A DNA stretch of 64,000 bases from Anastrepha obliqua (lineage: Eukaryota > Arthropoda > Insecta > Diptera > Tephritidae), in NCBI RefSeq assembly GCF_027943255.1, contig NC_072894.1:134283601-134347600 (forward strand). Direction: 5' to 3'. Within the stretch, counting starts at the first letter, position 1; every line of letters starts with the position of its first letter. Below the pieces are notes generated by a model. It saw only the letters and a list, made by a program, of their open reading frames with translations. It was not told the DNA's origin and did no database searches. The translations under genes and the position numbers were made by a program. Positions 10,193-20,730 of this stretch are shown piece by piece.

Positions 10193-11504
10193 CTACTGTG
10201 GGCAAAAAGTAAGGTGAATTTGGTTGTTAAATGAAAAACCTTTATTTATTCCTGTAAATCAATTTCATCCCCTTCAAAATAATCGCCTCTCGATGAAATA
10301 CACTTATGCCAACGATTTTTCCAATCCCCGAAACATGCCAAATAGTCCATTTCCGGTATAGCCATCAGCACCTTCTTCGATTCAGCTTTTATCTCCTCAA
10401 TCGATTCGAAACGCGTTCCCCGGAGTGGTCTCTTGAGTTTTGGGAATAGCCAGAAGTCACACGGAGCCAATCAGGCGAATGCGGTGGTTGGGGAATGATA
10501 TGCGTGGAATTTTTGGCGAAATGGTCACGAAGAACGAGTGCAGTGTGACACGCTACATTATCGTGATGCAAAAACCAAGAGTTGTTGGCCCATAATTCTG
10601 GTCTTTTTAGACGAATTGCTTCACGTAAACGACGCATAATGCTCAAATAATATTCCTTATTAACAGTTTGGCCAGGTGGATGGAATTCATAGAGCACCAC
10701 ACGACGAAAATCGAAAAAAACTGTTATCATGACCTTTATTTTTGAACGACTTTGACGTGCTCTTTTCGGTCTGACCTCGCCTTTAGCACGATATTCGCTT
10801 GATTGGTCGGTTGTTTCAGGGTCGTAAGCATAAATCCAAGTCTCATCTCCCGTAATGATGCATTTGAGCTTGTCCTGATAGTCTGAAATCATTGTTTCAC
10901 ACACCTCAACGCGACGACTTTTTTCCAAGAAATTGAGAGTTTTCGGTACCAAACGAGATTTGACTTTTCGTAGGCCCAAATAGTCTTTCAAAATAGTTTT
11001 CACAGTTCCTTCTGATATTCCGATCATATCAGTAAGGTCTTTTACAGTCAACCGACGATTTTTGAGCACTAACTCCTTCAATTTATTGACGTGTTGGTCA
11101 TCTGTTGACGTCGATGGTCGTCCGGAGCGCTCCAAGTCATCAACACTTTCTCGACCCTCTTTGAAGTCTTTGTACCACTTATAAACATTTTTCTGCGACA
11201 TGATCGAATCACCAAATGCCTTCTGCAACATGCTAAACGTTTCCGCAGCCGAAATTTCATTCCGCAAACAAAATTTGATGGCACTTCTCTGCTCAATCAA
11301 ATCAGACATTGTAAAAATCGAAAAATGCACTCTTGGTCGTTTGGTAAACACAAGCGTAAATATATTACTGATAATGACATTCACATGAAAGTTGGCCCAG
11401 ATGTTAGTAACAGTGCTGCCAACTCATGAAAAAAATAACTAGAGCGAAATTTTAATCCCGCGAAGTTTGGCAAATAAATTCACCTTACTTTTTGCCCACA
11501 GTAG
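10193..11504 (-). mobile_element. Full-length mariner element
   Basis: This 1312-bp element has apparently perfect terminal inverted repeats of about 29 bp, starting CTACTGTGGGCAAAAAGTAA at each end. Each end is flanked by TA, the mariner target duplication. The size is the usual 1.3 kb for the family. It carries one transposase frame on the minus strand. It sits inside the TCATAC array, which offers a TA in every unit. Sharp ends and one visible coding defect indicate recent movement. Confidence 0.95.
10246..11309 (-). pseudogene. mariner DD34D transposase with one frameshift
   Basis: The protein would cut and paste the element through a DDD catalytic site. I chose the Met at 11309 (MSDLIEQRSAIKFCL) because it starts the conserved N-terminal helix-turn-helix; the longer frame to 11384 runs toward the inverted repeat. 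The N-terminal DNA-binding region includes VYKWYKDFKEG, GRPS and LTVKDLTDMIGIS. The first catalytic Asp is in TGDETW and the second in HHDN. A 1-base deletion near 10468-10471, just after HSPD, shifts the frame. The continuation beginning APCDFWLFPKLKRPL is read to 10246 and holds the third Asp (CDF), 34 residues after the second. Repaired length would be about 354 residues, normal for mariner. Confidence 0.93.
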
Positions 11505-11555
11505 TATACTCATACTCATACTCATACTCACACTCACACTCATACTCATACTCAC
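11505..11555. repeat. (TCATAC)n array, middle segment
   Basis: This is a short continuation of the hexamer array between the mariner and the 5' end of the R1-like LINE, with TCACAC variants near the LINE. Confidence 0.9.
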
Positions 11556-12317
11556 ACGGAGGTCGCGCTCCCTTGGGATCGGGCGACTAAGCTGGGCTCT
11601 AAGCTACCGTGGGGGTCGGCAGGTTGCGGATAGCCGGACGGCCTGTAGTAGCAGGTTAGTTGCGAATAAGTTCTAACAAATAAGCAGCCCCCGACAATGA
11701 GCGGCAGAAACGGAGGAAGCGGTCTAAAAGCTAGCAAATCCGAAGAGGTTCCTGTGACAAAGGCGAAACGACACCGCCTTTAATAAAATAAGTGTCCCCC
11801 TCATCATGCAAAGGCATGGTGAAAAATACAAAAATCCAGAAGCGACTGACTCATATTGGGCGGCTCCCTGCGTCTGTCCTCCATGTTAGGGGCGGCTGTT
11901 AATTTAATACGATCTACATTAAGACCGAGCCCAGTAAGGTCTTAATCATGGAATACTGGAATACGTTAGGACATACCGCCACGAGCTGACGACTGTATTA
12001 TTCTGTTTCCCTAGTAAGCGGAGTGATATCTAGCTGAAACGGCATTCAGGCTAATAATCCAGTTGCCCCCGCCCCGTTAAAATGATGGCAAGTCTCTAAG
12101 AACGCTCCATATCCTGTCGCCATTAAGTGTCGGCGTAGGTCTAGATGTAACATTCCTAGTTAACACTGATTCGGCTCTGAACTTAAGCTCTCATAAGGAG
12201 CTTTTGTCAACCCTCGCATGGCCTCCCTGCTCGCAAAGATAACCATGGAATCATTTACAAGTGACTACGCATCAGGATATGGATAACGACTTATGAGTTG
12301 GGGCCCAACAAATTAGA
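11556..12317 (+). promoter_or_regulatory. 5' untranslated region of the R1-like LINE
   Basis: The stretch between the hexamer array and the gag start is GC-richer than its surroundings. R1-clade elements usually have internal promoters here, but I see no specific motif that proves one. Confidence 0.5.
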
Positions 12318-13739
12318 AATGTCTTCAAACCAAAACCAAAAACAAACCACGGAAGGAAGTGAAGTGGTAACAAAAATAACATCAGAGGTAACAACAACCA
12401 TTGCAAACGGCAATAGCGGCAGCGGTGAATTGCTGAAAAACCCGTTCCAACGGAGCTCAAGGTTGGCGTATTCACCACCAGGCACGGAAAGAACCAGGTC
12501 GGCATCACCGTGCATGCAGCACTTTGGCTTCACGAAAGCGATGGTGGCCGAAGAAATATATCGAGCCATCGGCGATAAGGTCAAAGAACTAGCCGAAATG
12601 ATGGAGCTTCCGAAGAGGAACATAAACCAGCCAATGCGAGATTTGGTCACGTACATAACGGACCTACACAACAAACTGGAGGGATCTATCCTAACTCCGG
12701 AAAACCTGGCGATAAGAGGGGCGCATAGTGAACCATCTACTGTCAAAGATGGATGTACCCAAACTTCACCTCTAATTAAGCGTATAGATTCTACGCCAAA
12801 AAGGGCTATCGACAACGCCGCTGCAAGGAAAAGTCCTGCAAAAAGAAACAAAAATAACCGCGTTGAAGCTTTGAGAACAGAGCATGTTGCAACCGAAAAA
12901 TGGGGATGGTTAAATCCAAGAAAACCCGGAAGGATTTAACGCGAAATACACCCAAAGCAGATGAAAAGACAGAAAGAAACGATGCAAGGAAAATTCGAAA
13001 ACGGCAGAGGCCACCGCGAAAGGATGCCATAGTAGTAAAAAGCGTTGGCAGCATATCATATGCGGAAATCCTGAAGCGGGTTAAGTCAGAGCCAAACCTA
13101 AAGGAGCTGAATAATGACATTCAAGGGGTCAAAAAAACTGCCAAAGGGGAGTTACTTTTGGTGCTGGCAAAACCATCTGACCCAAATACCCTGAAAATCC
13201 ATAAAGCTGTTAAGGCGGCTTTAGGAGAAGCGGTAGAAGTCAGGGCTCTAACGGAGGTGCGGCAAGTGGAAATCCGAGACCTTGATGAAATCACCACAAA
13301 AGAAGAAGTACATGAGGTGATAACAAAACAGTTCAAGGAACTTGACGTACCTGCCTCAGCGATTCTGGGCCTACGAAAAGCATATGGAGGCACACAAACA
13401 GCGACACTAAGAGTAACGCCGGAGACCGCTACCAAGCTGCTTGAAGCAAACAAAATTCGAATAGGCCTTGTAATTTGTCGCATACGAGAGAAAATAGAAC
13501 CAAAAAGATGCTTCAAATGTATGGAATATGGGCATGTGGCAGGAAGTTGCAAAAGCCCAGCTGACTACACTAGCGTCTGCTTTAAATGCGGCAACAAAGA
13601 TCATCAGGCCAAAAATTGCACACAAGCAGCAAACTGCGTAATATGCAAGAAGAAAAATGTAAGTGACACAGGACATGCGATGACCAGCAGTAAGTGCCCA
13701 GAATATCAGAGAGCTCTGAAAGAAATACGACAGAAATGA
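12318..13739 (+). pseudogene. ORF1 gag protein of the R1-like LINE, one frameshift
   Basis: ORF1 of R1-clade elements binds the element RNA and forms the ribonucleoprotein. The first part is read to about 12900 in one frame (start near 12298-12318; MSSNQNQKQTTEGSE is a good start). A frameshift at the A-run near 12894-12905 moves the reading to the frame that ends at 13739. The second part has a central gag region (SISYAEILKRVKSEP; GGTQTATLRVTPE) and three zinc knuckles: CFKCMEYGHVAGSC, CFKCGNKDHQAKNC and CVICKKKN...H. The combined length is about 470 residues, in the range for this clade. With only one lesion the gag is nearly intact. Confidence 0.88.
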
Positions 13740-15394
13740 AGATTTTACAACTTAACCTTAACCACTGCGAAAGCGCGCAAGACCTACTCACGCAGTCTAT
13801 ACGGGAACACAAAATAGACGTTGCTGTACTCAGTGAACCCTATAAACACCTAGAAGGCAATGACACCGCAGGTAAAATTCTAGAACGGTTGATCGCTAAT
13901 CGTCTGGAGGCTGCCATTGATGACGCAGGCGGTCTATCATCCTCGCAATTCGGATTCCGCAAGGCTCGCTCAACCACAGATGCTGTAGTTGCGGTTAAAA
14001 GCATTGCGCAGAAGGCAATCGAAGGAACTCGGTGGTTATACGGTAGCAAGGAATACTGCCTAATGGCAACGCTAGACGTAAAGAATGCCTTCAATACCGC
14101 GAACTGGAACCAGATTCTGATGGCGCTTGATTGCTTCCAGGTTCCAACGTATATACGAAAGATTATACTCAGCTATTTCACTGACAGAACCCTCCGCTAT
14201 AATACCGATGCGGGTGTTAGGGAATATAAAATAACTGGCGGAGTTCCACAAGGCTCAGTCCTAGGCCCCTCGCTGTGGAATATTGTGTATGACGGAGTCT
14301 TACGTCTCAGTTTACCCACAGGGTCCAAAATTATAGGGTTTGCTGACGATATCGCGGTTGTGGTCGTAGCTAAAGTACTACAGCAAGCAGAAGCAACCTG
14401 CAACCAGGCTGTCGGCGTGGTAAAAGAATGGCTGCGCAAGAATGGTCTAACTCTTGCGGATCATAAGACGGAAGCAGTGCTCATTAGCAGCAGGAAGAAG
14501 GTGGAGTCGGCAAATATAATGGTGGGCGAAAATACCATAGGATCGAAACCGTTCATTAAATACCTGGGCGTATTAATCGACCATAGGCTGAACTTCAGAG
14601 ATCACCTATCATACGCAAGCAGCAAAGCGGCAGAGGCAGTAACAGCACTGACGCGCATAATGATGAACACTAGAGGCCCTAGGCAAAACCGTAGGAGACT
14701 ACTTAATACTGTGGTCTCATCGATTTTGCTGTATGCAGCTCCAGCATGGGCGGAAGCAACTAATTGCAGCTCATATGTGAGTTGTATGAAATCAGTGTAT
14801 CGACTGAGTGCCCTCAGAGTGTGCTGCGCGTTTCGAACGATATCAGAAGACACCATTATGGTTATTGCAGGACTACTCCCAATAAATTTAATGGCAAAAG
14901 AGTACGCTGAAGTTTACCAAAACAAAGCTACTTCAGAACGACAGACAATACGCAAGGAAGCAAGAGAGCGTAGCTTGCGTTCATGGCAGGGAAGTTGGAG
15001 TTCGTCCCTGAACGGACGCTGGACGTACCGTCTGATTCCCTTAATAGCCAAATGGGTTAGCCGTAAGCATGGACAGTTAGACTATCATCTGACCCAAATA
15101 CTGACGGGACATGGGTGTTTTAAATCCTATCTATATAGGTTTAAGCACGAAGACGACCCGTACTGTTCTCATTGTGCACCAGCTGTAGAAGACGCAGAAC
15201 ATGTTTTCTTTGTCTGTCCGCGATTTGTGTTCGAAAGGGAGGAATTAAGCACTAGGGTGGGGAAGCCAATTTCGGCTGATAACCTAGTCGATATTATGTT
15301 AGAGGCAGAAGAACATTGGTCCGCTGTATGTAATATGGCAAAAATAGTAATCTCCAAACTGCGTTGCGCTGAACAACAGCGCAGATCTTCCTGA
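13736..15394 (+). CDS. ORF2 of R1-like LINE: truncated endonuclease fused in frame to RT
   Basis: The 552-residue frame starts at the ATG that overlaps the ORF1 stop. Residues 1-42 (MKILQLNLNHCESAQ...LSEPYKHLEG) are the start of an APE-type endonuclease. From residue 43 (DTAGKILERLIANRL) it is RT, so most of the endonuclease and the N-terminal RT region are deleted without breaking the frame. The RT keeps QFGFRKARST, LDVKNAFN (catalytic Asp about 114), GGVPQGSVLGP and FADD (Asp about 204-205). The thumb has KYLGVLID. Near residues 475-495 is the CCHC finger C..C.......H....C. Full-length relatives have roughly 1000 residues. No stop interrupts it, so it could be translated, but target cutting should be impossible without the endonuclease. 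Confidence 0.92.
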   Translation: MKILQLNLNHCESAQDLLTQSIREHKIDVAVLSEPYKHLEGNDTAGKILERLIANRLEAAIDDAGGLSSSQFGFRKARSTTDAVVAVKSIAQKAIEGTRWLYGSKEYCLMATLDVKNAFNTANWNQILMALDCFQVPTYIRKIILSYFTDRTLRYNTDAGVREYKITGGVPQGSVLGPSLWNIVYDGVLRLSLPTGSKIIGFADDIAVVVVAKVLQQAEATCNQAVGVVKEWLRKNGLTLADHKTEAVLISSRKKVESANIMVGENTIGSKPFIKYLGVLIDHRLNFRDHLSYASSKAAEAVTALTRIMMNTRGPRQNRRRLLNTVVSSILLYAAPAWAEATNCSSYVSCMKSVYRLSALRVCCAFRTISEDTIMVIAGLLPINLMAKEYAEVYQNKATSERQTIRKEARERSLRSWQGSWSSSLNGRWTYRLIPLIAKWVSRKHGQLDYHLTQILTGHGCFKSYLYRFKHEDDPYCSHCAPAVEDAEHVFFVCPRFVFEREELSTRVGKPISADNLVDIMLEAEEHWSAVCNMAKIVISKLRCAEQQRRSS

Positions 15395-15525
15395 AGAGGC
15401 AATAGGCCGTTCCCCTTCCCGTCAAGTGATACTTGACGGTTGACGTCGCTGAACAACACAGCGGAAATTTTCAAGAATTGGCAATAGGCCGCTCCCCCTC
15501 CCGCGAAGTCATGCCTAACGGTTGT
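15363..15525 (+). repeat. Tandem duplication in the LINE 3' end
   Basis: Two imperfect copies of about 76-79 bp follow each other. Both have CGCTGAACAACA, GCAATAGGCCG, TCCCC.TCCCG and end in ACGGTTG. The first copy overlaps the ORF2 stop. Such repeats may affect RT recognition of the 3' end, but that is inference. Confidence 0.75.
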
Positions 15526-15623
15526 CCCGCGGTGGGAGGGAAACGGAGCTGGGGTGGGTTTTTAGTGGGTGAGTCGAAAGGCAAGTCCCACACTTTTCGG
15601 CTTTCAATGCTTTGTGCCACCTC

Positions 15624-15626
<3 letters not shown>

Positions 15627-15655
<29 letters not shown>
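15627..15655 (+). other. Poly(A) tail of the R1-like LINE
   Basis: Twenty-nine consecutive A residues sit directly before TCATAC units and mark the 3' junction made by target-primed reverse transcription. Confidence 0.9.
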
Positions 15656-15663
<8 letters not shown>

Positions 15664-16095
15664 ATACTCATACTCATGCTCATACTCATACTCATACTCA
15701 TACTCATACTCATACTCATACTCATACTCATACTCATACTCATACTCATACTCATACTCATACTCATACTCATACTCATACTCATACTCATACTCATACT
15801 CATACTCATACTCATACTCATACTCATACTCATACTCATACTCATACTCATACTCATACTCATACTCATATTTATGCTCATACTCAGGCTTATATCATAT
15901 TCATTTTTTAATTCATACTTATATTCATACTCATACTCATTTGTCTCATATTTATACGCTTAACCTTTTTTTATTCCTATTCATATTTAAATTCATATTC
16001 ACAGAAATATTCACATTGATACCTATATTAATATTCATACGTATACTCATATTCATATTAATACTCATATTTATCCTCATATTCAAATGCACTCA
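15656..16095. repeat. (TCATAC)n array, right segment
   Basis: About 36 nearly perfect units run to 15870 and then decay into TCATAT and TCATTT variants until about 16095. The long frames through it (Leu-Ile, His-Thr, Ser-Met repeats) are artefacts. Confidence 0.95.
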
Positions 16096-19000
16096 ACATT
16101 CCTTGTCCTCTGCTAGTAGTCTTCTCTTTTACTTCCCTTAGTGAAGTTCGCGTGCATAAAATGTTCTCCTTTTTTCAGCAAATTTATGGCAAGTAATATT
16201 GGGCGAAAATCGCTTAAATGCCAATCAGCCGCAAATTTATTTATGAGATTGCAGTTTTCAACGACTCCCAAAAATAAATGCTGTGCATAAGTTTATAAAC
16301 AAAATCCTTGGCTTGATATATGAACCCTAGTGCACACTCATTTCATACACACACACACACACACATACATGCATACTTCCGCGAACTTAAGCACGAAGCG
16401 ATGCGGTAGTTTATAGTTCTTAATATATAGCCGTGTATATTAAGTATGTAAATCTATAGCAGATTCGAGTAAATGCCACACAACCAAAATAATGACTTAA
16501 GCAACATTGTGTGGCAACTAATATACGTTCTCGTAACCAACAGCATAACCATAAACAAAATTGCTGCCTTCTGGCAGCGAGGCAGAGAAAGAACAGCAGA
16601 GGCAGAAGAAGCAGCATGATCAGCACTGACAATGTGTAGATATGTAAATACATACAAGCGGGTATATTTTCATAAGCCCGTATTGGTTCAGATCTATGAT
16701 ACAGACGAAACTGCACTTCCACTCCATTTTTCTTCATGCCTCTTAGTTGGTCATGCCTTGACTTCTGAAATATTTGCTTCCTTAACTCTAGCCCTTGTAC
16801 GGGTCAACAATTGATACCCACACTTGCTATGCACTTTGGAAAAAAATTACGGCAGCATGTTACAGGCTACTGGTGTCTCACCTCAGCCGCAAAAGCGTAA
16901 CTTGTCATATCACGCATGGCACAATTTTGTTAATTTTGTGTACCACCATTAAAGTACTTCAATGTGTGCTTCTATTCATTTTTGCACCCACATATATGTA
17001 CATGTATGAGTCTTCCTTACCTCCTGCAATTGCTTGCACTGCCCATCACAGCTGTCCACGACAGTTGCCCCTACACTTGACGTTTGGGTTTTCCTCCAAC
17101 TGCTGCATGTGTTTCGCCCTCAGTTGTGCCATAAGCTGTTGTCCTCTGTTGCAAGTTGATGACGCTTCTCCAGTGCGGCTGTCATGTTGTCATTGCTGTT
17201 GCTGTTGATGTTGCAAAAGGCAATTTTTCGCTTGCAATAATTCAGTGTCAAAGTCAAATGACGCGGTCATATTTATAGAAACGAAATGTCAAAGGTAGTC
17301 GGCACACACTGAACGAAGCGTATGAAGCATGAAATGGTAGTAGGCGGTTGAGTGGAGCGCAATCGGTTGTAGGTGATAGTGAGTTGGAAGGATTAATACT
17401 AGGAAGAAATTGTAGTTGGTAGAAGGAGTTGAAGCCAATGGTTGAAATTAAGTGTACATTTGAATAAATAAAAAATTTAAAGAAAAAATTTAGAGAATGC
17501 TTAGCACGGCTAGTAAAATAAAAGAATTTTTTTTTTTTAAATCAGCGATATTTTATAGTCACTTAAAACTTGCAATTTGTTATACTGTTTACTCAGAAAA
17601 ACTTTTAAATTCTAATTAAAAAGTTGACGCCTTAGATGAAATTAAAAAAATTTTTTTTTGTATAAAATTATAAATTCACATTACATGCTTTTTTTTGTTT
17701 TTGAATCATATTTTCATTAAAAACTTATGATGTGCTTATGATTTCCAATGGGTTGTTATGTCAGGAAATCATAGAGGTACTAATTAGTAGTGGTTGGTCC
17801 AAGTATATTAGCTTTTCTTTTTAGCTGTATGAGAACTACCGATATCGATAAGTATGGCTTGACAGCTGAAAATGGCAAACTGAGTTTGCATTTCTGTTCA
17901 GTAAAGTTCGGCAGTCATCATAAATCATTCATGCGGAAGCCTAACACTGCTTACATACTACCATACAATCATGCGTAAACCCCTCCGTGCTGTTAACTTT
18001 TAAGTGCAAAAGGCGTCAGCGGATCCGCGAGTCGCAATACGCGCCATTTTTGTAGAAATAGTAGTGGTATTATTGTGTGCTAATAAGACTTCCAAGCTAT
18101 CAAGCTGATATGAATGAAGTTTTAAGACTATCACGGTCACCCACTCGCCCTAAGCTAATCACGGTTCTTCGATCAGAATCCACACGGCACTATTTTACAA
18201 TCTCTAAGCGATTATGTTACCTAGAGAGCTGTTTATGTATATAATATTCAGAGTTTTACACACGAAAAATACTCGTAGATCCACTTCCAAGGTAACTGCA
18301 CTGCCACCACGCAAGTCGTGCGAAGATTGGGATAGCCGCGCATATTTTCAATTCTTATCTGATATTTTGACGGTAAGAGAAACTAAATTAAAGTTTACAT
18401 AGAAATTAACTTTGCAATTCATTGTACCCCATAAAAACTATGAGTAAAACAAAAAAAAAAAAAAACATGATCGCTTAAAAATGTTCACTTCAATAAGAAT
18501 ATACTCCCATAAATAAAAATATTAGATAAAAAAAAATAAATAAATAAAACAAAAATAAAAAGTCAAATTGTCGGCTATTGGGCACACTGAAGTAGCAAAA
18601 TTATTATTATTAAACCTAACTTTTCTCACATGTGACAAGCTCAATAAAAAATATTTAACCCTATGGGCTGTAGGAGATTTGCTTTGAAAGGATTTAGGTA
18701 CCAAGCTCTGTACTTTGCTGTTCTTTCCTATCACAAAAATATTATATAGTCATATACGTATGTATGTACAAATTTATTCCCATGTAAAATGTGCTCGTCT
18801 ATATGCCAACAAATTGAGAATGAATTCGTAGTCAAGTTCACAAGTTGGAAAATTCCACTACACTTAAATTAAAATCCACTCTAAATTTCTTCAACTCAAT
18901 TCGAATCAGTGCACAAGTATGCAAGCGAATAAAAGTTTTCTTATTTCATGTAAACAAAACGAAAAACTTTGTCGCCGATACGAAAACTTACATTAGTGGG

Positions 19001-19640
19001 CTGTCAAAAGTGCCGAATTGTGATTGTGTCGCACAGTGCACGCATACACTTGTACATATGTAATATATATGTAAGTAGTTTAAGAAAAGTATTTCCAAAA
19101 AAAGTTAAAAAAGTAATCGCCAAAATCAACGAAAAAGAAAGGCTGTGGCTACATTGAAAGAGCTACTTTAAGGTGCTGTCAGTTGTGGAAGGGAAGTATG
19201 ATACTTTCAGCAAGCTTGTAAATTGAAGTATTTCGGAAAGTAAACGCAAAAGCAGCGGCACTATGTATGCTAAAAACTTTTCGGGAATAATTTTTTTTTC
19301 TAAAAAGTGATTTGTAGATACTTTTTGAAATATTTTTTTGCTGCTTTTACGGTGAAGCCAACACCTTTCCTGAGTCTTTTTTGAAAAACAGAAACTTTTT
19401 ATTGGACAAACTATTGTTTCTCATACGTTAAGAATAGTTCTACATCTCTCTACATCTTATAAAATAAAATCCCAAAATGTATATGTAACGTAGTAATGCA
19501 CAGAATGCTCCGATTTACTCTGAGTAGTTTAAAGTACATCTCTCTTCGAAGGTTTTCTTCAACAAAAAGGCGTACCCATAAACCAAAATGATCTAAAAAA
19601 TCATAAACTTAATTTTCACACTGCAACCAAATTGCATCAA
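16096..19640. other. Long non-coding stretch
   Basis: It holds a (CA)n run at 16349-16366, homopolymer T and A runs near 17530, 17650 and 18450, and only short motif-free frames. The 137-codon frame at 16795-17208 is cysteine-rich by chance (TGC and TGT repeats) and has no known fold. I see no exon, tRNA or TE. Confidence 0.4.
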
Positions 19641-19644
19641 AAAG

Positions 19645-20375
19645 AGGGTTTTCCAATAATAGGTGTTATTTTGACTAGCCCGCTATTTCGGTAGATGTCA
19701 CTTTTGAAGTTGTCATTTTTTGTCATTTGACAAGTAGAAACTACGTCATTACGTGAAGAGTAAAACCCGTGCACGTCGCGCAAGAACAGCTGAAACTACT
19801 GCTGTTGTTGCCGAAAGAGTTTAAGAAAACCCAGGTTTGTCCATTCCTCGTCGTTCTTTGGAATTAGGCATTCCACAAACGTCATTACACCGTATTTCCC
19901 ATAAAGATTTGGGTCTTAAGGCTTACAAAGTCCAGTTAACACAAGAACTCAAGCCGACTGATCAGCAACAACGTCGTATCTTTGCTGATTGGGTCGTTCA
20001 AATGCATGAAAACGATCCGGAATTCCATCGAGAAATCATCCTGAGTGATGAGGCCCATTTCCACTTCGATGGCTTCTTCAACAAGCAAAATAGTCGTATC
20101 TGGGGCTCAGAAAATCCAAGAGTTATTGTTGAAAAACCTCTCTATCCTCAACGTGTTGCTGTTTGGTGCGGTTTATGGTCGGCGTCATTGGACCGTACTT
20201 TTTCGAAAATGAAGCTGGGGCAACAGTTACGGTGAATGGATTGCGCTATCGAGAGATGATTAACGATTTTTTATGGCCGGAATTGGATGATATTGATCTG
20301 GACAACGGTCATTTTCAACAAGACGGCGCTACGTGCCACACAAGCAACGATACCATTGAAGTTTTATCAAAATAA
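19645..20375 (+). pseudogene. DD41D-like mariner transposase, 3' truncated
   Basis: The segment starts with a mariner-type terminal repeat (AGGGTTTTCCAATAATAGG). Its protein begins before the first Met: RARRARTAETT lies upstream, separated by a TAA near 19822. It continues through SIPRRSLELGIPQTSLHRIS, the first catalytic Asp in LSDEAHFHFDGF, NKQNSRIWGSENPRVI and AVWCGLWS. A frameshift near 20170-20200 moves to the frame with GPYFFENEAG, REMINDFLWPELDD and the second Asp in QQDGATCHT. It stops near 20373 with no third Asp or right-hand repeat. The motif set belongs to the Tc1/mariner group with an Asp spacing of about 41. Confidence 0.87.
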
Positions 20376-20727
20376 CACCTCTGAAGGGAAGGGGGTGCTG
20401 TAATTTTACTTATTTTACTTTTAAACTATGAAATATTAACCATGAGAATTCATTAATGAAATGTGTGAACTATTTCTTATAACGACTAAAGTTTTTACAA
20501 CAAACGCAAGTTAAAAAAAAAATTATTTTCTTAAATTTTTACAATTTTATTCACCTCTGAAGGGAAGGGGGTGCTGTAATTTTACTTATTTTACTTTTAA
20601 ACTATGAAATATTAACCATGAGAATTCATTAATGAAATGTGTGAACTATTTCTTATAACGACTAAAGTTTTTACAACAAACGCAAGTTAAAAAAAAAATT
20701 ATTTTCTTAAATTTTTACAATTTTATT
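20376..20727. repeat. Exact 176-bp tandem duplication
   Basis: Two units, 20376-20551 and 20552-20727, appear identical base for base, including a run of ten A residues. The unit starts CACCTCTGAAGGGAAGGGGG and ends ACAATTTTATT. It lies directly after the truncated mariner. Identity points to a very recent duplication or an assembly artefact. Confidence 0.93.
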
Positions 20728-20730
20728 CAC

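Larger units (their letters stand above)
11556..15655 (+). mobile_element. R1-clade non-LTR retrotransposon inserted in the TCATAC array
   Basis: The element runs from just after a CTCATACTCACAC junction to a 29-base poly(A) tail at 15627-15655, which is followed directly by TCATAC units. It has a 5' untranslated region of about 740 bp, an ORF1 gag with zinc knuckles, an ORF2 whose ATG overlaps the ORF1 stop (ATGA at 13736-13739), and a 3' untranslated region with a tandem duplication. ORF1 zinc knuckles, ATGA coupling and a C-terminal CCHC finger in ORF2 are features of the R1 clade (R1, TRAS, SART, Waldo). Several R1-clade members are known to be target specific, and Waldo-type elements are known for microsatellite targets. 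Placing it near Waldo is inference. Confidence 0.88.

Noticed and set aside
12291..12851. 186-codon minus-strand frame with hydrophobic segments
   Set aside because: It is antisense to the gag ORF of the R1-like LINE.
16795..17208. Cysteine-rich 137-codon frame
   Set aside because: Cysteines come from TGC/TGT runs near its end, spacing matches no known fold, and splice sites or neighbours give no support.
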